A stretch of DNA of 64,000 bases, taken from positions 131,924 to 195,923 of the forward strand of contig DASREM010000011.1 of NCBI GenBank assembly GCA_035652095.1, read 5' to 3'. Shown piece after piece: positions 61,756-64,000 of this stretch. How positions within the stretch are numbered: the first letter of the stretch is position 1; every line of letters starts with the position of its first letter. Both the position numbers and the translations under genes were made by a program. This DNA comes from DASREM01 sp035652095 (GTDB taxonomy: Bacteria; Acidobacteriota; Terriglobia; Terriglobales; Acidobacteriaceae). Below the pieces are notes generated by a model. That model made no database searches. It was given only the letters and a program-made list of their open reading frames with translations, and was not told where the DNA came from.

Positions 61756-62016
61756 ATGAATACTTCACGAATCGACGAAGCTATTCTTTCGGCTGTTGGG
61801 GAACATTGGACCAAGGTTGCGATGGTGATGGGCAGGGTTGTTCATGCGATCGGTACAGAGTTACCAACCGGAGATGAAGGGTGCGAAGTGATTTCTGAGC
61901 ACATCGAGGTTCTTGTACGTGCTGGTCGTTTGGAGGCTCAGGGAAATACGAAAAACTGGCGACACTCCGAGGTCAGGCGATTGGACTCCAGAACGTCGCT
62001 CAGTGGTCATGAGTGA
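61756..62016 (+). CDS. Hypothetical protein, cassette-like array gene 2
   Basis: Eighty-six residues. The segment RIDEAILSAVGEHWTKVAMV followed by MGRVVHAIGTELP and VISEHIEVLVRAGRLEAQGN has the helical pattern of small DUF3658-type domains, but this is a weak resemblance. The following WRHSEVRRLD ends the conserved part. The repeat copy 3 overlaps its last codons. Confidence 0.7.
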   Translation: MNTSRIDEAILSAVGEHWTKVAMVMGRVVHAIGTELPTGDEGCEVISEHIEVLVRAGRLEAQGNTKNWRHSEVRRLDSRTSLSGHE

Positions 62017-62050
62017 AATGGCGATTTTTCGCCAATCGTGAAGGCACTTA
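62009..62050 (+). repeat. Dispersed repeat, copy 3
   Basis: Begins CATGAGTGAAATGGCGATTT and continues TTCGCCAATCGTG. It overlaps the end of the gene at 61756 and precedes the gene at 62129 by about 80 bp. Confidence 0.65.
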
Positions 62051-62128
62051 TTCTATGTGTGGAGTCGAGATGGCAGCCGCTCCTACAAACGCCTTCGGCG
62101 ACATGCACCAAGGTGCAATAATTCCACC

Positions 62129-62734
62129 ATGATTAAGCGGCAAAGATCAATTTGGTTCGTTCTGGCAATCGCCTTGAGCGTTACTCCCATTTGCTCATCG
62201 CAAACGGATGCAGACTGGGAGTGGGTAAGCGACAACTTCGGAGGGGTACTCGACAACCTGATGCCACTCCAGCAATCAGGCCTTCACGTGGTGTACCGTG
62301 CTCACCGCGACTATCGGACCGACGTTCCGGAATACTGGTTCACGATCGGATACGACTTCGGAAGTGGGAGGCTGTCGGCCCATGTACGCCTCGCGGATAC
62401 ATCTTCGATTTACGACCAGTTGATGCGTATGCATCGGAGCGATCCAAAAGAGGACGCTAGTTCAATGGTGAAGAAGATCAGAGTCAAAGATTGGCGGGTA
62501 GATGACGCCAGCTGCCCACTGATAAGAGAACAGATTGATAGGTTTCAAGACGTCAAATACACGCCTTTCAAGCTGGAAACACACCGAATAATTCTCCACC
62601 CCATGAATCACGAATTTCGTCTCGAAGCGCCCGACGGAACAATGAATCTGATTATCTGGGACGACGAACACCCGCTTGTGAGATGGGCCCATGAAACTCG
62701 CTTGACGTTGGAAAGGTGTGCTCAAACAAAATAA
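62129..62734 (+). CDS. Hypothetical secreted protein, cassette-like array gene 3
   Basis: About 201 residues from ATG 62129, which begins a signal peptide (KRQRSIWFVLAIALSVTPIC). The frame is open to 62057, but that would put 24 odd residues before the signal. The mature part (EYWFTIGYDFGSGRLSAHVR ... PMNHEFRLEAPDGTMNLIIW) has no recognised domain. Probably periplasmic. Confidence 0.75.
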   Translation: MIKRQRSIWFVLAIALSVTPICSSQTDADWEWVSDNFGGVLDNLMPLQQSGLHVVYRAHRDYRTDVPEYWFTIGYDFGSGRLSAHVRLADTSSIYDQLMRMHRSDPKEDASSMVKKIRVKDWRVDDASCPLIREQIDRFQDVKYTPFKLETHRIILHPMNHEFRLEAPDGTMNLIIWDDEHPLVRWAHETRLTLERCAQTK

Positions 62735-62767
62735 CACTCAAATCAGTCGTTCCCGCCCACAACAGAT

Positions 62768-62800
62768 TGTGAGTGAAATCGCGATGTTACGTCAACGGTC
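62768..62800 (+). repeat. Dispersed repeat, copy 4
   Basis: Begins TTGTGAGTGAAATCGCGATG and continues TTACGTCAACGG. It precedes the small membrane protein gene at 62863. Confidence 0.65.
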
Positions 62801-62862
62801 AAAAGGCTGCGTGATCGCCGTCACGGATGCAACTTCACTGAGAGTCTAAGATTCGTGGCAAT

Positions 62863-63150
62863 ATGTTCGACACTCTAGAACCTTCTGAGCAACTGATCGC
62901 CCGTCGATGGCCGCTTTTGATGTACGGCACCTATGCCGTGGGAGGTCTGGTTTTCGTAGTTCTGGGTCTGCGAAGGCATGGTTTTTCGCAGCCGTTCAGG
63001 CTCGCCCTCGGAACCGCGATGTTTTCGCTCTCTATAACGTGGTTTACGACAACTCTGAGATCGACATCGCCGTGGACGAACCGCAAGTTCGGGGTTCGCA
63101 ATATGATCTTGATTTTGCTGCTGATGGCGCATGAGTTCGCAGACCTGTAG
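62863..63150 (+). CDS. Small membrane protein, cassette-like array gene 4
   Basis: Ninety-five residues with two or three hydrophobic segments (MYGTYAVGGLVFVVLGLR, LALGTAMFSLSITWFTTTL, MILILLLMAHEFADL). No family recognised. The coding sequence seems to have slightly lower GC than the chemotaxis genes. Confidence 0.65.
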   Translation: MFDTLEPSEQLIARRWPLLMYGTYAVGGLVFVVLGLRRHGFSQPFRLALGTAMFSLSITWFTTTLRSTSPWTNRKFGVRNMILILLLMAHEFADL

Positions 63151-63237
63151 CGCCGTGTGTTGTTGTCCTCAGAGTCATCGACGAAAATCAGCGATAAAGC
63201 AAGCATTCGCCCGTTCTTCGCCTTTTTTCTGGATTGC

Positions 63238-63264
63238 TGGTGATATGGCGATTTAATGCCAACT
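63238..63264 (+). repeat. Dispersed repeat, degenerate copy 5
   Basis: Shares the core ATGGCGATTTAATGCCAA with the other copies but has lost the GTGAGTGAA part (GGTGATATGG instead). It precedes the gene at 63313 by about 50 bp. Confidence 0.4.
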
Positions 63265-63312
63265 TCCCGAGGGCTGCTTGTGCCGAGCAGGCAAGCAGGT
63301 TAACATTCGCGC

Positions 63313-63831
63313 GTGGAAATACAGGACCTAGCCGACGAATATCAGAGCAAGACTGATGAAGAATTGTTGCGACTGGCTCTCGATTCTGCGGACCTAATTC
63401 CCGAAGCTAGTGTCGTGCTCAACAATGAACTTTCTCGGCGAGGAATTAACAGCGCAGAACGATTAACAGTCTTTCGGGAGGAGGAAGAGCAACGAAAGGA
63501 AGAGGAGCGTAAAGAAGCCGGGAGGCTCTTCGTTCTTCACCCTTACGGCATAGGTCGTGACCGTTTCGGAAAGGCTGACCGCATCTACGACCCGACAACA
63601 CGTATAGAGCGATTCAAAACTACGGTGTTTGTTGTGTTGATTTGGTTCCCGCTGATACCGACGGGAACCTTTCTCGTGGAAAAAAAGCGTTCGCTGTTTT
63701 CTAGGCGAGTGACAATTCTGAGAAGACTTCCTCTCTATTGGGAACAAGTGCTTCAGGTGTGGGTCGTCGCGACAGGCATCCTTCTGTCGATCATCATTGC
63801 CTTTAGGTTCTTGCCTCATGTCTTGCGATGA
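63313..63831 (+). CDS. Hypothetical membrane protein, cassette-like array gene 5
   Basis: A 172-residue protein starting at GTG. The N-terminal soluble part has a helical unit (LADEYQSKTDEELLRLALDS, then ADLIPEASVVLNNELSRRGI) seen in small zinc-ribbon or DUF-type proteins, then a charged coil (EEEEQRKEEERKEAG). Two transmembrane segments follow (TTVFVVLIWFPLIPTGTFL; VLQVWVVATGILLSIIIAF). Function unknown. Confidence 0.7.
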   Translation: MEIQDLADEYQSKTDEELLRLALDSADLIPEASVVLNNELSRRGINSAERLTVFREEEEQRKEEERKEAGRLFVLHPYGIGRDRFGKADRIYDPTTRIERFKTTVFVVLIWFPLIPTGTFLVEKKRSLFSRRVTILRRLPLYWEQVLQVWVVATGILLSIIIAFRFLPHVLR

Positions 63832-63875
63832 TGCCGTCGTTCACATCAGTTGAAGCTATCAGATGGGATGAGAAG

Positions 63876-63950
63876 GCCGGTCTCCGGATGGGATGCTGTA
63901 CGCTCCCAAGTTATCGACGTGCTCAAGGCACAGATAAAAAGGAGACCGGC
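63876..63950. repeat. Inverted repeat pair, possible mobile-element end
   Basis: GCCGGTCTCC (63876-63885) is perfectly complementary to GGAGACCGGC (63941-63950). The right arm also serves as the ribosome binding site region of the gene starting at 63952. The 55 bp between could form a large hairpin loop. Adjacent direct repeats GATGGGATG stand near 63863 and 63888. Confidence 0.5.
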
Positions 63951-63951
63951 A

Positions 63952-64000
63952 ATGAAGAAGGTTAGCACCGCAGTGGCAAGGCAGAGCAGGAATATTTCTC
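63952..64000 (+). CDS. Partial gene, start of a probable transposase or mobile-element gene
   Basis: ATG with AAGGAG ten bases upstream; only 16 codons (KKVSTAVARQSRNIS) lie in the window. The basic N-terminus and neighbouring inverted repeat suggest a transposase, but this is a guess from context. Confidence 0.35.
   Translation, partial: MKKVSTAVARQSRNIS

Noticed and set aside
61340..63270. CRISPR array
   Set aside because: The repeats are few, imperfect, separated by 300-760 bp and by genes rather than by uniform spacers.
61340..63270. Classical integron attC sites
   Set aside because: I could not find consistent paired RYYYAAC and GTTRRRY core sites at the gene boundaries, and no integrase gene is present in the window.
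1..64000. tRNA or rRNA genes
   Set aside because: I looked for T-loop-like GTTCGAATC segments with matching stems and for conserved rRNA blocks; the few partial matches had no supporting structure.

Overview
The window looks like a chromosomal segment of an Acidobacteriota (Terriglobia-type) bacterium. I infer this from the TonB-dependent receptor with an N-terminal carboxypeptidase-regulatory-like domain, the bacterial Ig-like lipoprotein, the YncE-like lipoprotein, the many orphan receivers and PAS/GAF kinases, and moderately high GC. No rRNA or tRNA gene was recognised, so the placement rests on gene content only.

Layout. 1-1.3 kb: an IS481-type insertion sequence. 1.5-14 kb: an accessory redox/stress region holding an azoreductase, two AhpD/carboxymuconolactone decarboxylase-like proteins, an ECF sigma factor with a SnoaL-like tail, TetR and AraC regulators, NmrA and SDR-type enzymes, a GH15 glycosidase and several broken genes (a DUF-type protein, an FAD monooxygenase, and a TolC gene fused by deletion to the tail of an MFS pump). 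One AhpD-like gene carries an in-frame TGA inside its CxxC motif, followed at once by a perfect stem-loop: a strong selenocysteine candidate. 14-20 kb: secreted amidohydrolase, DUF1028 protein and a TonB-dependent receptor. 20-25 kb: single-domain receivers, a BON protein, a YqjD/YqjE-like envelope stress operon and Dps. 25-28.7 kb: Ig-like lipoprotein and a methyltransferase.

28.9-42.5 kb is conserved core: aceE-aceF-lpd (pyruvate dehydrogenase complex), a secreted HEMGH metalloprotein, two tandem receiver-TM-TonB fusion proteins, and uvrB. 42.5-45.7 kb is a minus-strand four-gene set (PilZ-like, unknown, receiver plus HisKA-like, CheR). 45.8-51.5 kb is a minus-strand two-component operon (large GAF/PAS kinase, receiver, NtrC-type activator). 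Diverging from it, behind a near-perfect sigma-54 promoter, is a complete chemosensory operon (51.8-59.8 kb: secreted TonB-C protein, MCP, CheW, CheR, CheA, CheB, CheY, CheX). The layout suggests that the kinase/NtrC system switches on the chemosensory operon.

59.9-64 kb: a YncE-like lipoprotein, then five small plus-strand hypothetical genes. Each is preceded by a copy of a short repeat, giving a cassette-like array with no integrase in view. The window ends at the first codons of another probable mobile-element gene next to an inverted repeat.
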